Below are positions 55,406 through 63,531 of a stretch of 64,000 nt of DNA, piece by piece; position 1 is the stretch's first letter, and each line of letters opens with the position of its first letter. Source of the DNA: Marisediminitalea oceani (lineage in GTDB: Bacteria > Pseudomonadota > Gammaproteobacteria > Enterobacterales > Alteromonadaceae); assembly GCF_003731635.1 (NCBI RefSeq), contig NZ_RCUA01000005.1:1-64000 (forward strand). The letters are read 5' to 3'. The notes beneath the pieces were generated by a model that saw only the letters and a program-made list of their open reading frames with translations, made no database searches and was not told the DNA's origin. Made by a program: the position numbers and the translations under genes.

Positions 55406-55789
55406 TTTTGCGTGCAAATAAATGAAACTAAATGCATGAAAACATGATTACACGTCTTGGAAGGCTCTTGCCTGCATTGGTGTCATGCCTGGCAATGTAA
55501 GATGTTTATAGATTGTTGTCGGAGTCGCCGACAGCGACCAGAGGGTGTTGTGCGACACCCTCTGGACTCCCCGCAGCCCTTATCAGTGAAAAACGTCATC
55601 GTCCCTGACAGAACAAACCAGACCATCAATGACGGCACATCCATGTGCCGCATTGACTGAATCCTCATCCATGATGATTCTTCTGGTTTGTTATGTCTGT
55701 CAGTGACAATGACAACACTGAAGAAGGGCACACAACCTTTCTTTCTCCGATTTAAATTAATTAAAGCCTTGTTCAAGAAGAATGCAAAA
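55406..55789. ncRNA. intergenic candidate structured RNA or hairpin element
   Basis: 384 bp without a supported protein gene, holding several strong stems. TTGCC / GGCAA with inner GCAT / ATGC is at 55468-55495. TGTCGG / CCGACA is at 55517-55533. An 11-bp perfect stem CCAGAGGGTGT / ACACCCTCTGG is at 55538-55565. A three-way junction occupies 55606-55702: outer stem 55606-55622 with 55682-55702 (17 bp, four bulged bases), branch A 55626-55656 (14 bp with one bulged base) and branch B 55659-55680 (9 bp, one mismatch). Both branch tips carry CATCCATG. A terminator follows. It may be an RNA gene, a 3'-UTR module or an intergenic repeat. Confidence 0.6.
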
Positions 55790-55817
55790 CCACCTTCTTT
55801 GGAAGGTGGCTTTTTTA
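55790..55817. terminator. rho-independent terminator
   Basis: CCACCTTC / GAAGGTGG with a TTTG loop and six T on the plus strand closes the structured region; on the minus strand it also lies just after the M2 peptidase stop, with a short T run, so it is bidirectional. Confidence 0.9.
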
Positions 55818-55856
55818 AGTCAGTGAATATTTGTCAGCCTTTATCAGGCTAAGGGC

Positions 55857-57689
55857 TTACCAGCCACACTGACGGTCTTTATTTTGCTCATCGAGCCAGG
55901 TTTTAAGTGGCTGGAAGTAATTAACAATGGTGCTTGCGTCCATTTTATCCGTGCCGGTTAGCGTTTGTAGTGCTTCCTGCCAGGGTTTACTCTGTCCCAT
56001 TTCCAGCATGGCATTAAGGGCTTCACCCGCTTCCTCACTGCCATAAATAGAGCAGCGGTTTAACGGACCTTCATCGCCTGCCACATCACACAACGCCTTA
56101 TGGAACTGGAATTGCAGTATGTGGGCAAGGAAATAACGGGTGTACGGCACATTGGCCGGAACATGATATTTAGCGCCAGGATCAAAGGCGTTAGTATCAC
56201 GAGCTACCGGCGCCATTACACCCTGATATTTCTCGCGTAAATTCCACCATAGTTCGTTGTAATCATCCGGACCGACTTCGCCGGCCATGACTTTCCAGCG
56301 CCATTGATCAACCATTAAACCAAACGGAATAAAGGCTATTTTATCCAGCGCTGTTTGTAACAGCATGCCGACGTCATTGGAAGGATCGGGGATTTCATCA
56401 ATCAGACCAATTTCTTTTAAGTACTTTGGCGTAATGGACAGGGCAATGGTATCGCCAATGGCTTCATGGAAACCATCGTTTGCTGAACCGCGATACAGCA
56501 GTGGTTCCTGGTTGTAGGCGCGCTGGTAATAGTTGTGGCCCAGTTCGTGGTGAATTACGTTAAACTCTTCGCCGGTAATCTGGATACACATCTTAATGCG
56601 TAAATCGTCTTTATCGTCAACATTCCAGGCCGAAGCATGGCATTGCACATCGCGATCGGCAGGTTTGCTGAACTGAGAGCGTTCCCAGAATGTTTCTGGT
56701 AATTGTTCAAAGCCCAGTGAGGAGAAGAACGATTCAGCCTGTTTAACCATTTTAATTTCATCGTAGCCCTGATCGCGCAATGCACCGGTAACGTCAGGCA
56801 CTTCCATCGGCTCATCGGGTTTTACTAAATCGTAAATATTGCCCCAGCTCTGCGCCCACATATTGCCCAGCAAATGAGCCGGAATAGGCTTATCCTGCGG
56901 CACAATATCTTCACCGTAGTAATCGCCGAGCTCAGCACGGACATGGCAGTGCAGGGCATCATACAAGGGCTTCACCTGACCCCATAAGCGGTCCAGTTCA
57001 ACCGGGAAGTCATCGGCAGGCATATCATATTTGCTGCGCCATAACTCGCTGACATTAGCAAAGCCCAGTTCTGCCGCACCTTCATTAGCGATAACCACCT
57101 GTTCGGCATACAAGTCTTTCATAGGGACAGACACTTCGCGCCAGCCTTGCCAGTATTCCAGCAGCAGATCGGCTTCGCGGGAAGTCGCCATTTCTGCACT
57201 CATATCGACCAGGCCGATACAGTCTCCCTCTGAACGGCAGTACTTGCCTTTACCGTACATGCCATCGAGCTCAGAGCTTATTTGCGCCAGACGCTCAGAT
57301 TTCATCGGGCTTGCCGGAGGTGGCATAGTCAGGGAAGTGCGCATGAGATCCAGTTTACGGCGCAGATCTGCATCTACTTCCACATCATTAAACTCTGCTG
57401 CCTGCTTGGCCAGCTCAGATGCACGGTTTGCATAGAGTTCAGAAATATAGGCGTTCACCGTGGCCGTATCTTCATTGATATTGGTTGCATATAACCACGC
57501 GGCCTTGGCTGCCGGTACCTGCATCTTTTCCATTTCACGCTGGGCTGATTCAACAAACATTGCCGCATCTTCGGCAGTATACATCGGCGTTGTTTCGGTG
57601 GTTTCCTGTGGTGGTTCGCTGGCTGGCTGACAACCGCTAAGAGCGGCAACCAGGCCCAGTGAAACCAAAGAAAGACGGGTCATTTTCAT
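55857..57689 (-). CDS. M2-family peptidyl-dipeptidase (ACE-like) lipoprotein
   Basis: A 610-aa zinc peptidyl-dipeptidase related to angiotensin-converting enzyme. The signal peptide ends LSGC (lipobox). The zinc site is HELGH at 381-385 (VIHHELGHNYYQRA), with the third ligand Glu expected in the following FHEAIGDT. Such proteins remove C-terminal dipeptides in the periplasm or on the outer membrane. It ends at a bidirectional terminator; no operon partner. Confidence 0.94.
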   Translation of the reverse strand: MKMTRLSLVSLGLVAALSGCQPASEPPQETTETTPMYTAEDAAMFVESAQREMEKMQVPAAKAAWLYATNINEDTATVNAYISELYANRASELAKQAAEFNDVEVDADLRRKLDLMRTSLTMPPPASPMKSERLAQISSELDGMYGKGKYCRSEGDCIGLVDMSAEMATSREADLLLEYWQGWREVSVPMKDLYAEQVVIANEGAAELGFANVSELWRSKYDMPADDFPVELDRLWGQVKPLYDALHCHVRAELGDYYGEDIVPQDKPIPAHLLGNMWAQSWGNIYDLVKPDEPMEVPDVTGALRDQGYDEIKMVKQAESFFSSLGFEQLPETFWERSQFSKPADRDVQCHASAWNVDDKDDLRIKMCIQITGEEFNVIHHELGHNYYQRAYNQEPLLYRGSANDGFHEAIGDTIALSITPKYLKEIGLIDEIPDPSNDVGMLLQTALDKIAFIPFGLMVDQWRWKVMAGEVGPDDYNELWWNLREKYQGVMAPVARDTNAFDPGAKYHVPANVPYTRYFLAHILQFQFHKALCDVAGDEGPLNRCSIYGSEEAGEALNAMLEMGQSKPWQEALQTLTGTDKMDASTIVNYFQPLKTWLDEQNKDRQCGW

Positions 57690-57988
57690 AATGCTTCTCT
57701 CGTTTTGGGAATAACCGCTTAATTGGGGTGACTCCCTTGTTGTTATATTGCAATGATTTGAGGCTGAAATAGCCGTACTACATAAGGTATGTACCTATTT
57801 GAGCACGCTTACCACTGTAATCACATTCCCGGCTAAAGCCAAGTGATACAGGCGGTTAGCAATAGCGATAGGGTGTAGTACAGGGATTACAGGATGATAT
57901 GTAGGGAGTTGTCTAAACAGGCAAAAATGGAAATATGAATAAGGGCAGAAAATATATGCGGGGTAGGCAGATTACGCGGCAGGCGTCG

Positions 57989-58474
57989 CTATATTCGCTT
58001 TAAACAACACTGCTTAAATTTTTTGCCGCTACCACAAAAGCAGGGATCGTTGCGGCCCGTTTTGAGTAAGCCGGAATCGCTGTGCATGATGCCTGTGGTA
58101 TAACGCCATTCATTATCTTCCATAACAAAGTCGCTGGTTTCATGCATCAGGTATGGTTTGTGGTTAACAGCGTAATAGGCTTTAAATTCTACCTGATCGG
58201 TAATCGCAGAACTTTGTTGTGCTTCGGCTGAGGGGGGGACTACTGATAAAGCCAACCACTTGGTTCCAGAAGCACTTTCTTCTAACGCTTGCTCACTTAA
58301 TGAGGCTCGTTGTTTTTTTGCGTAGGTTTTTAAAATATACGCCCAGTTACTCAGGCAATATGCACTAAAGCGAGAGCGCATCAGGGCTTTTGCTGATTCT
58401 GCTATTGTTGCCCCGGTATGCTTAGGCTCACAACACTCGCTATAAGGCTTATTACTACAACAAAAACACAACAC
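57989..58474 (-). CDS. YchJ-like SEC-C motif protein
   Basis: A 161-aa protein of the YchJ/UPF0225 family: SEC-C zinc motif at the N-terminus ([13 protein letters not shown]) and a second at the C-terminus ([18 protein letters not shown]). The middle is an NTF2-like fold ([21 protein letters not shown]). SEC-C binds zinc; the cellular role is unknown. It lies 52 bp downstream of the SulA-like gene on the same strand. Confidence 0.92.
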   Translation of the reverse strand: MLCFCCSNKPYSECCEPKHTGATIAESAKALMRSRFSAYCLSNWAYILKTYAKKQRASLSEQALEESASGTKWLALSVVPPSAEAQQSSAITDQVEFKAYYAVNHKPYLMHETSDFVMEDNEWRYTTGIMHSDSGLLKTGRNDPCFCGSGKKFKQCCLKRI

Positions 58475-58526
58475 CGGCTAATCCTGTTAAATGATAATGC
58501 CAGTAGTGTAAGGCGAGACGCCGGTT

Positions 58527-58886
58527 TTACCAAGGGCCTTGCAGGATATTGCCGGCCACCTTGTCATTTACGGATACCGCCACTAAAGACACTGCATATT
58601 GCTCGCACAGTTGTTTAATAGAAACACGCTCTTCTGGCGTCAGAATGAGATCCTCTACATAAATAGAGCGGCACTGCCCACTGGTAATCAGGCGGCAGAT
58701 CCAGGCTGGTACTTTTTCCTGGTCTGGTTTCTGTATACGAATGGCGTAGTCGACATCTTTCTGAAAAGCCACGGAATTTGATAACAAATATGACCAGCCT
58801 TTGTGCGCTGGTGCGCGTTTGGCCTCGCGCTGAGGAAATTGCAGGATGTTGCTTTCAGTCTCAAAAGTTGTGGTTGCCATAGTCAT
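58527..58886 (-). CDS. SulA-like SOS-inducible cell division inhibitor
   Basis: ATG 58886 just after the LexA boxes gives 119 aa; an earlier in-frame start at 59000 would put the LexA sites inside the gene and is rejected. The protein has the SulA/RecA-like pattern: W.YLLSNSVAFQKD, VPAWICRLITSGQCRSIYVEDLILTPEE and LVAVSV. SulA blocks FtsZ during DNA damage. It is shorter than E. coli SulA (169 aa) and no lexA lies beside it; the LexA sites are strong support for SOS control. Identity as a division inhibitor is inferred from weak similarity plus operator. Confidence 0.72.
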   Translation of the reverse strand: MTMATTTFETESNILQFPQREAKRAPAHKGWSYLLSNSVAFQKDVDYAIRIQKPDQEKVPAWICRLITSGQCRSIYVEDLILTPEERVSIKQLCEQYAVSLVAVSVNDKVAGNILQGPW

Positions 58887-58897
58887 GTTTGTTTTCC

Positions 58898-58913
58898 CTG
58901 TTAATATATACAG
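58898..58913 (-). promoter_or_regulatory. LexA (SOS) box of the SulA-like gene
   Basis: CTGT, eight AT-only bases, ACAG, a full CTGT-N8-ACAG consensus. Its near edge is 11 bp before the SulA-like ATG. Confidence 0.9.
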
Positions 58914-58928
58914 TGTATGGATATACAG
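58913..58928 (-). promoter_or_regulatory. second, imperfect LexA box
   Basis: CTGT-N8-ACAC on the minus strand (one mismatch in the right half-site), abutting the first box. Tandem LexA sites are typical of tightly controlled SOS genes such as sulA. Confidence 0.6.
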
Positions 58929-59165
58929 TAATACTGTGTAAAACAACATGCAAGAATTTTTTGCTACTTTTTTAATCGATCTTACCCGATCCTTCGCCAA
59001 TGGTTACTCAAAGGTGGCGCTGTGGTGTAGATAAAAGGAGGGTTTAAAGATTATGCATGGCCGAAACGGGTAGCCGCGTTATGCTTAGTTACATTTTACT
59101 GATTGCGCTAAGGGCGATTGAACGCTTTACTTTTAGTCAGGGAAAACTAAGAAGAGTCGCATTTC

Positions 59166-59354
59166 ATGTTTAACGTTAAACGCGTAATACTGCTGATAGC
59201 TTTGCTTATGGGCGCCTTGCTTTGTTATCAGGCAGGCTTTGCTACCGGCATTTTTGTATTGGTAATTGTGGGTATGCTACTGGAACTGGGTTTTTGGGTT
59301 GGCATTTTTAAATGGGAAAAAGCCAGACCACTCAAGCAAGTTTCCAAGCAATAG
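59166..59354 (+). CDS. small two-segment membrane protein
   Basis: A 62-aa protein with two hydrophobic segments (about residues 6-24 and 28-50) and a basic tail (KWEKARPLKQVSKQ). ATG 59166 has no strong Shine-Dalgarno. No family is recognised. It is supported mainly by the clear membrane pattern and its placement on the free strand between two minus-strand genes. Confidence 0.5.
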   Translation: MFNVKRVILLIALLMGALLCYQAGFATGIFVLVIVGMLLELGFWVGIFKWEKARPLKQVSKQ

Positions 59355-59383
59355 CGCTGTCTTAAAATTAATAAGGTAACCAC

Positions 59384-60334
59384 TTAAAACGGCTGCTGAC
59401 TACTTTGAAAAGTCTGGCGGTATTTCGTCGGTGATACCGACAGATATTTATTAAAATTGTGTCTTAGGGTTACAGCATTATCAAAGCCTGCTCTCCCGGC
59501 AATTTGTTCTACGGAGAGGTGAGTGGTTTCCAGCAGTTGCCGGGCTACCTCAAGCTTGCGTTCGCACAGCCATTGATGGGGGGTCATATTAAAGTGGCGA
59601 ATAAAATGGCGATCCAGAGTGCGTCGGGTCATGTTGGCCTTAGCTGCCATCTGCTCCACGGTTAATCCAGACCCACTATGTTTTACCGCCCAGTCGAGTA
59701 CTTTTGCCAGCGCAGCGTTCACCGGCGCCAGCGGTTTCTGTACAAATTGCGACTGGCCGCCGTCGCGGTGTGCAGGTAGCACCAGGCGTCTTGCCACCGC
59801 ATTGGCATATTCATAACCAAAATCATCTCGAATAACCGCTATTCCCAGGTCAATGGCAGCGGCACTGCCTGCCGAGCAGCCAATCCGGCCGTCGTACCAG
59901 TACAAACTGTCATCCCGGTAGGTGATATGTGGAAAGCGTTGCTTAAATTGTTCGGCATAGCGCCAGTGTGTAATCGCCGTGCGTTGATTGAGCAGGCCGA
60001 GTGCCGCTAGTAAAAATGAGCCGGAGCAAAAGCTGATAATCCGGCCCCCCTGATCATAATGACGACGCACTTCACTGGCTAACAGCGGGTCGATACGCTC
60101 AACGTCCACCGGAAAACTGGGGATCACCAGCAGATGAGTGGCCGGGAGTTGCTCAACCGCAGGGCACTGAAAGGCCGTATTGCCTAAACCTTGCAGTGTT
60201 TGCCTGCCCAGTGTCACGGTTTTGGTCTGATACCAGTCTTTAAACTCCGGTCGGGGGAGGGCAAATAGCTCAGTGGCGCAGCCAAGTTCAAACAACGACA
60301 GCGTTTCACAAAGCAAAATGGTGACTTTTATCAT
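59384..60334 (-). CDS. AraC-type regulator with DJ-1/GATase1-like domain (FtrA/GlxA type)
   Basis: A 316-aa regulator (ATG 60334; an earlier one at 60346 is possible). The N-terminal half is a class I glutamine-amidotransferase-like sensor (IKVTILLCETLSLFELGCATELFALP and RIISFCSGSFLLAALGLL with the nucleophile-elbow Cys), and the C-terminal half two AraC helix-turn-helix motifs (LTVEQMAAKANMTRRTLDRHF and LSVEQIAGRAGFDNAVTLRHNF). It diverges from the rhodanese-GNAT pair and probably controls it through the dyad at 60362-60396. Confidence 0.9.
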   Translation of the reverse strand: MIKVTILLCETLSLFELGCATELFALPRPEFKDWYQTKTVTLGRQTLQGLGNTAFQCPAVEQLPATHLLVIPSFPVDVERIDPLLASEVRRHYDQGGRIISFCSGSFLLAALGLLNQRTAITHWRYAEQFKQRFPHITYRDDSLYWYDGRIGCSAGSAAAIDLGIAVIRDDFGYEYANAVARRLVLPAHRDGGQSQFVQKPLAPVNAALAKVLDWAVKHSGSGLTVEQMAAKANMTRRTLDRHFIRHFNMTPHQWLCERKLEVARQLLETTHLSVEQIAGRAGFDNAVTLRHNFNKYLSVSPTKYRQTFQSSQQPF

Positions 60335-60361
60335 AGGGACCCGCACTTATAACGACTAATT

Positions 60362-60396
60362 TGTCTAAATATTATCGATAGTGGTAATTTTAGACA
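60362..60396. promoter_or_regulatory. inverted repeat between the AraC regulator and rhodanese gene
   Basis: TGTCTAAA and TTTAGACA (perfect 8 bp arms) are separated by 19 bases in the 121-bp shared promoter region. The spacing of two helical turns fits an AraC-family dimer site. Confidence 0.55.
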
Positions 60397-60455
60397 GTTT
60401 TGGCGAGGCGATCCAGCAGTGATAATTAACTTTCAATTCATCAGGGAGTTTTATT

Positions 60456-60854
60456 ATGCCATCTACTGTTATTCGCCCCAGACCTGCTGCCAGTGAGGAA
60501 GCCTTAGCCCATTTTCAGCGATTACTGAAATTTGAAACTGACTGTTGGGATGTCCACTATGCGCTGCACAACGATCTGACCGATTTTGTCTTGCTTGATG
60601 TACGCGCAGTGGAAGTGGCCCGGCAAGGCTACATTGAGGGAGCTACATTTTTGCCCCATGGGCAGATAAACGAAGAGACATTATCTGACTATCCCGCAGA
60701 AACCGTATTTGTGGTGTATTGCGCGGGGCCACATTGCAACGCTACCGAAAAAGCGGCTATCAGGCTGGCGCGCCTGGGCTGGCCGGTGAAGAAAATGATT
60801 GGCGGGGTTACCGGCTGGCTGGATGAAGGTTTTGAGTTAATCAGTGATGAATGA
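60456..60854 (+). CDS. rhodanese-like sulfurtransferase domain protein
   Basis: A 132-aa single-domain rhodanese: FVLLDVRAVEVARQGYIEGATFLPHG, then active-site Cys89 in VYCAGPHCNATEKAA, then GWPVKKMIGGVTGWLDEGFEL. It acts in sulfur transfer or thiosulfate/persulfide chemistry. It overlaps the GNAT gene at its stop codon (8 bp) and diverges from the AraC-type regulator. Confidence 0.92.
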   Translation: MPSTVIRPRPAASEEALAHFQRLLKFETDCWDVHYALHNDLTDFVLLDVRAVEVARQGYIEGATFLPHGQINEETLSDYPAETVFVVYCAGPHCNATEKAAIRLARLGWPVKKMIGGVTGWLDEGFELISDE

Positions 60855-61314
60855 GCTGCTGGTAAGAGAAGCCACAGTTCATGGTATTGATAGCGTACTG
60901 CCATTAATGCAAGGGCTGGCGGCTTTTGAAGGCTATAGCGAGCAGTTTAAAGTGAACCGTAATAGCCTCGGGCAGTTGATTGAGCATAATTCTCAAGCCG
61001 GTGTACTGGTGGCTGCCGAAGATTCTGGTGAAGAGCCTTATTATGTAGCGGGCATGTTGGTTTACTTTTATCAGCCTTTTACTTACGACCTTCAGCCGTG
61101 GATGGTGATCAAAGAGTTGTTTGTTGCTGCCGAGTGCAGGGGGCGGGGCGTTGGTGAAGCATTATTTAACGCAGCCCGGGCGCACTGTATAGCTCGAGGC
61201 GGTAGCAAAATGAAATGGGAAGTATTAGCCGACAACCAGTCTGCTCAGCGGTTTTATAAACGGCTGGGCGGGCAGACAGAAAGTCGGTGGCAAATCATGT
61301 CGCTAGAGCTTTGA
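60847..61314 (+). CDS. GNAT-family N-acetyltransferase
   Basis: A 155-aa GNAT: the acetyl-CoA loop is RGRGVG in ECRGRGVGEALFNAARAHC, followed by NQSAQRFYKRLGGQTESRWQ. The ATG at 60847 overlaps the rhodanese 3' end, so they are translated as a coupled pair. Substrate unknown; the similarity is to amino-acid or polyamine acetyltransferases of the spermidine type (IKELFVAAECRGRGVG). Confidence 0.88.
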   Translation: MNELLVREATVHGIDSVLPLMQGLAAFEGYSEQFKVNRNSLGQLIEHNSQAGVLVAAEDSGEEPYYVAGMLVYFYQPFTYDLQPWMVIKELFVAAECRGRGVGEALFNAARAHCIARGGSKMKWEVLADNQSAQRFYKRLGGQTESRWQIMSLEL

Positions 61315-61349
61315 CGGCTTGCAGCACGTTTAACCATCTGCCGGTGTCT

Positions 61350-61733
61350 CTATACCCGGGTGCTCCGGCAGACATGTGGTTCGCCGTTGCTGTTGGCATA
61401 AATCACTTTTTTATTACTGACCATAAATATCACCCGTTTGCTGACTTCAAAGTTTTTAAAGTCGCCACATGTGCCGGTCAGTATGGTGTTGTTGCTGAGT
61501 CTGAAATAATAGGTATATTCACCGCTGCCTGACAACAGTGAATAAGAAAGTGCTTTATCCTCACCGTCCTGGAGTTGACCAAACGACAACTCGCCATTGT
61601 TCAGGCCAATGTTGCCCTCAACGATTTCGCTGTCAGAGCTGTTCAGCAAACTGACACTCGGCGAAGTGACAACATAAATCTGATAGAGAATAATGGCGAT
61701 TGCAACTACGAAGCTGAGTGCTTTTAAAGGCAT
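61350..61733 (-). CDS. hypothetical membrane-anchored protein
   Basis: A 127-aa protein beginning MPLKALSFVVAIAIILYQIYVV, a membrane anchor, followed by a soluble domain with one Cys pair (TGTCGDF and PHVCRS). ATG 61733 follows GGGGGTGG. No family is recognised. It ends 36 bp from the GNAT stop on the opposite strand. Confidence 0.6.
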   Translation of the reverse strand: MPLKALSFVVAIAIILYQIYVVTSPSVSLLNSSDSEIVEGNIGLNNGELSFGQLQDGEDKALSYSLLSGSGEYTYYFRLSNNTILTGTCGDFKNFEVSKRVIFMVSNKKVIYANSNGEPHVCRSTRV

Positions 61734-61965
61734 AGCCACCCCCGGTCAGGTTGACAGGAGCAGAATGAAGAAAAGTGATGATTTGCCATGTTTTCAATCC
61801 GTGAAATCTGGTGAATAAATCTTGTAAATCAGGTAACGAAAATCCGTGTTACTTCAATAATATTGCAGTGATTGCCGCATAAAGCAAGTAACCCCGACTA
61901 CTCAGGCTAACACATCCGGCCTCCTTGCCGTTAGGATGTGCTCTGCAATACAGACTGTAAATCTG

Positions 61966-63342
61966 TTATGCGCCTTGTTGGTAGCTCTGCCAGGCCTGCA
62001 TTGATCCAATGAAAACATCCACGTTATCAAAACCCTGGGCCAACAGATAACTGGCTGCTACGGTAGCGCGCTTACCGCTGCCACAGGCCAGCGTATAGTG
62101 GCGGGATTTATCCAGCTGGTGGTGCATTTCCGGCAGATAGCCTAAGTAGATATGCTTAGCCTGTTTAAATTCGTTATTTTCAACCTCTTCCTGTTTACGA
62201 ACATCCAGCAGTTGCCAGTTGGCTCGTGGCGCTTTAATGCGCTCATCAACCTTATCTGCGGTAACGGATTTCACATGCTGACGTTGGTACGCCTCGACAG
62301 TATCTGGCTTTGGTACCATGGTCAGGTAACCACTAATTTGTTGATAGCCCATCCGCCACAACTGTTCGGCGCTTTCGGTAGCTTGTTGATGGGAATCAGC
62401 TACCAGTGCGATAGGGGTGGAATAGTCAAGAAACCAGCCGCCATACGCGCTGAGTAAACCGCCCGGCAGATTAAGACTACCGGGATAGTGACAGTCGCGA
62501 AACTGAGCATGACTTCTCACATCAATGAGTATACCGGGACGTTCGGCGCTTTTCTGCCAGGCAGGCAGGGCATCCGGCGCCAATTTCTGACAAGCCACTG
62601 CCGGTATAGGCGTATCCATCCCGGTAACATTAGACTGCTCCATCTTGCTGAAGTAGGGAGCAATATAATGGTTCTCTTTTAACTTACGCTCTATAAATGC
62701 TTTTTTAGAGGTGCACTGGTAGCCCGGGTTTTGCCGTTTCTCTATCCCTATGGTGGTAAACTCACGCGCTGCCATGCCTGAACCACACACCGAGCCGGCG
62801 CCGTGAGCGGGGTATACAATAATATCGTCACCCAGGTTGGCCAGCGTTTGCAGGCTGTCATAAAGCTGGCCCGCCATTTTTTCCTTTTCCTCAGGGTAAA
62901 AGTCCGTGCGGCCAACTTCACTGACAAATAAGGTATCGCCGGTAAATACACCAATGGGCTGACCATCCTGTTCGTTGTCGATAGCCAACACACAAATACT
63001 GTCTTTGGTATGGCCGGGCGTTGCAATGACCTCGAGTGTCCATTTACCAATCTCAAATTTATCGCCATTAACGGTCTTGTGGGCATATTCGATAGGCTCG
63101 TCAGCGTCTTTACCATGGTAAATTTCAGCACCGGTCTGGTTGGCCAGAGCTACGGCGCCAGAGATAAAGTCTTCATTGCGGTGGGTTTCGATAATGGTAG
63201 TGATCCGGCACTCATGCTTTCCGGCAAGGGCGAGGTAATGTTGCGTATCTAACTGAGGATCAATCACACAGGCTTCACCATCACTGCCAATCAGGTAGGA
63301 AAGGTGGGCAATGCCCGGTGTTTTAACAGATTCAAAAAACAT
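61966..63342 (-). CDS. metallo-beta-lactamase/rhodanese fusion (persulfide dioxygenase-rhodanese type)
   Basis: A 458-aa fusion of an ETHE1-like MBL dioxygenase (residues about 1-235) with two rhodanese domains (about 255-345 and 365-458). The MBL motif is ETHRNEDFISG, the H-N-E-D variant known in CstB-like proteins, with FTGDTLFVSEVGRTDFYPE and PAHGAGSVCG ligands. The first rhodanese lacks a catalytic Cys (ALVADSHQQATE); the second has Cys420 in LACGSGKRAT. It probably oxidises glutathione- or protein persulfide and transfers sulfur. No partner gene lies nearby. Confidence 0.9.
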   Translation of the reverse strand: MFFESVKTPGIAHLSYLIGSDGEACVIDPQLDTQHYLALAGKHECRITTIIETHRNEDFISGAVALANQTGAEIYHGKDADEPIEYAHKTVNGDKFEIGKWTLEVIATPGHTKDSICVLAIDNEQDGQPIGVFTGDTLFVSEVGRTDFYPEEKEKMAGQLYDSLQTLANLGDDIIVYPAHGAGSVCGSGMAAREFTTIGIEKRQNPGYQCTSKKAFIERKLKENHYIAPYFSKMEQSNVTGMDTPIPAVACQKLAPDALPAWQKSAERPGILIDVRSHAQFRDCHYPGSLNLPGGLLSAYGGWFLDYSTPIALVADSHQQATESAEQLWRMGYQQISGYLTMVPKPDTVEAYQRQHVKSVTADKVDERIKAPRANWQLLDVRKQEEVENNEFKQAKHIYLGYLPEMHHQLDKSRHYTLACGSGKRATVAASYLLAQGFDNVDVFIGSMQAWQSYQQGA

Positions 63343-63531
63343 AGGTTAACTCCACTTTGGTGTTGTGCCGCGCACAACGTGAATGTATTCACTTCACCAT
63401 AAGCTTTCAAATGTCATGCCGAATAAAAAGTTATTTTAAAACAGGGTATTAAAGGTTATCGCTACAAAAATTTTCAGCAACGAAAGAAATATTCACTTAA
63501 TCCTATATAAAATTTACATACTGCTGAGGTG

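Noticed and set aside
55606-55702. Integron attC site
   Set aside because: The inverted arms do not have the R/L box order and no integrase is near; a structured RNA or hairpin repeat fits better.
55457-55776. Two frames (67 and 97 aa) in the structured intergenic element
   Set aside because: They contain the stems on both strands, have no Shine-Dalgarno and resemble no known family; pairing explains the openness better.
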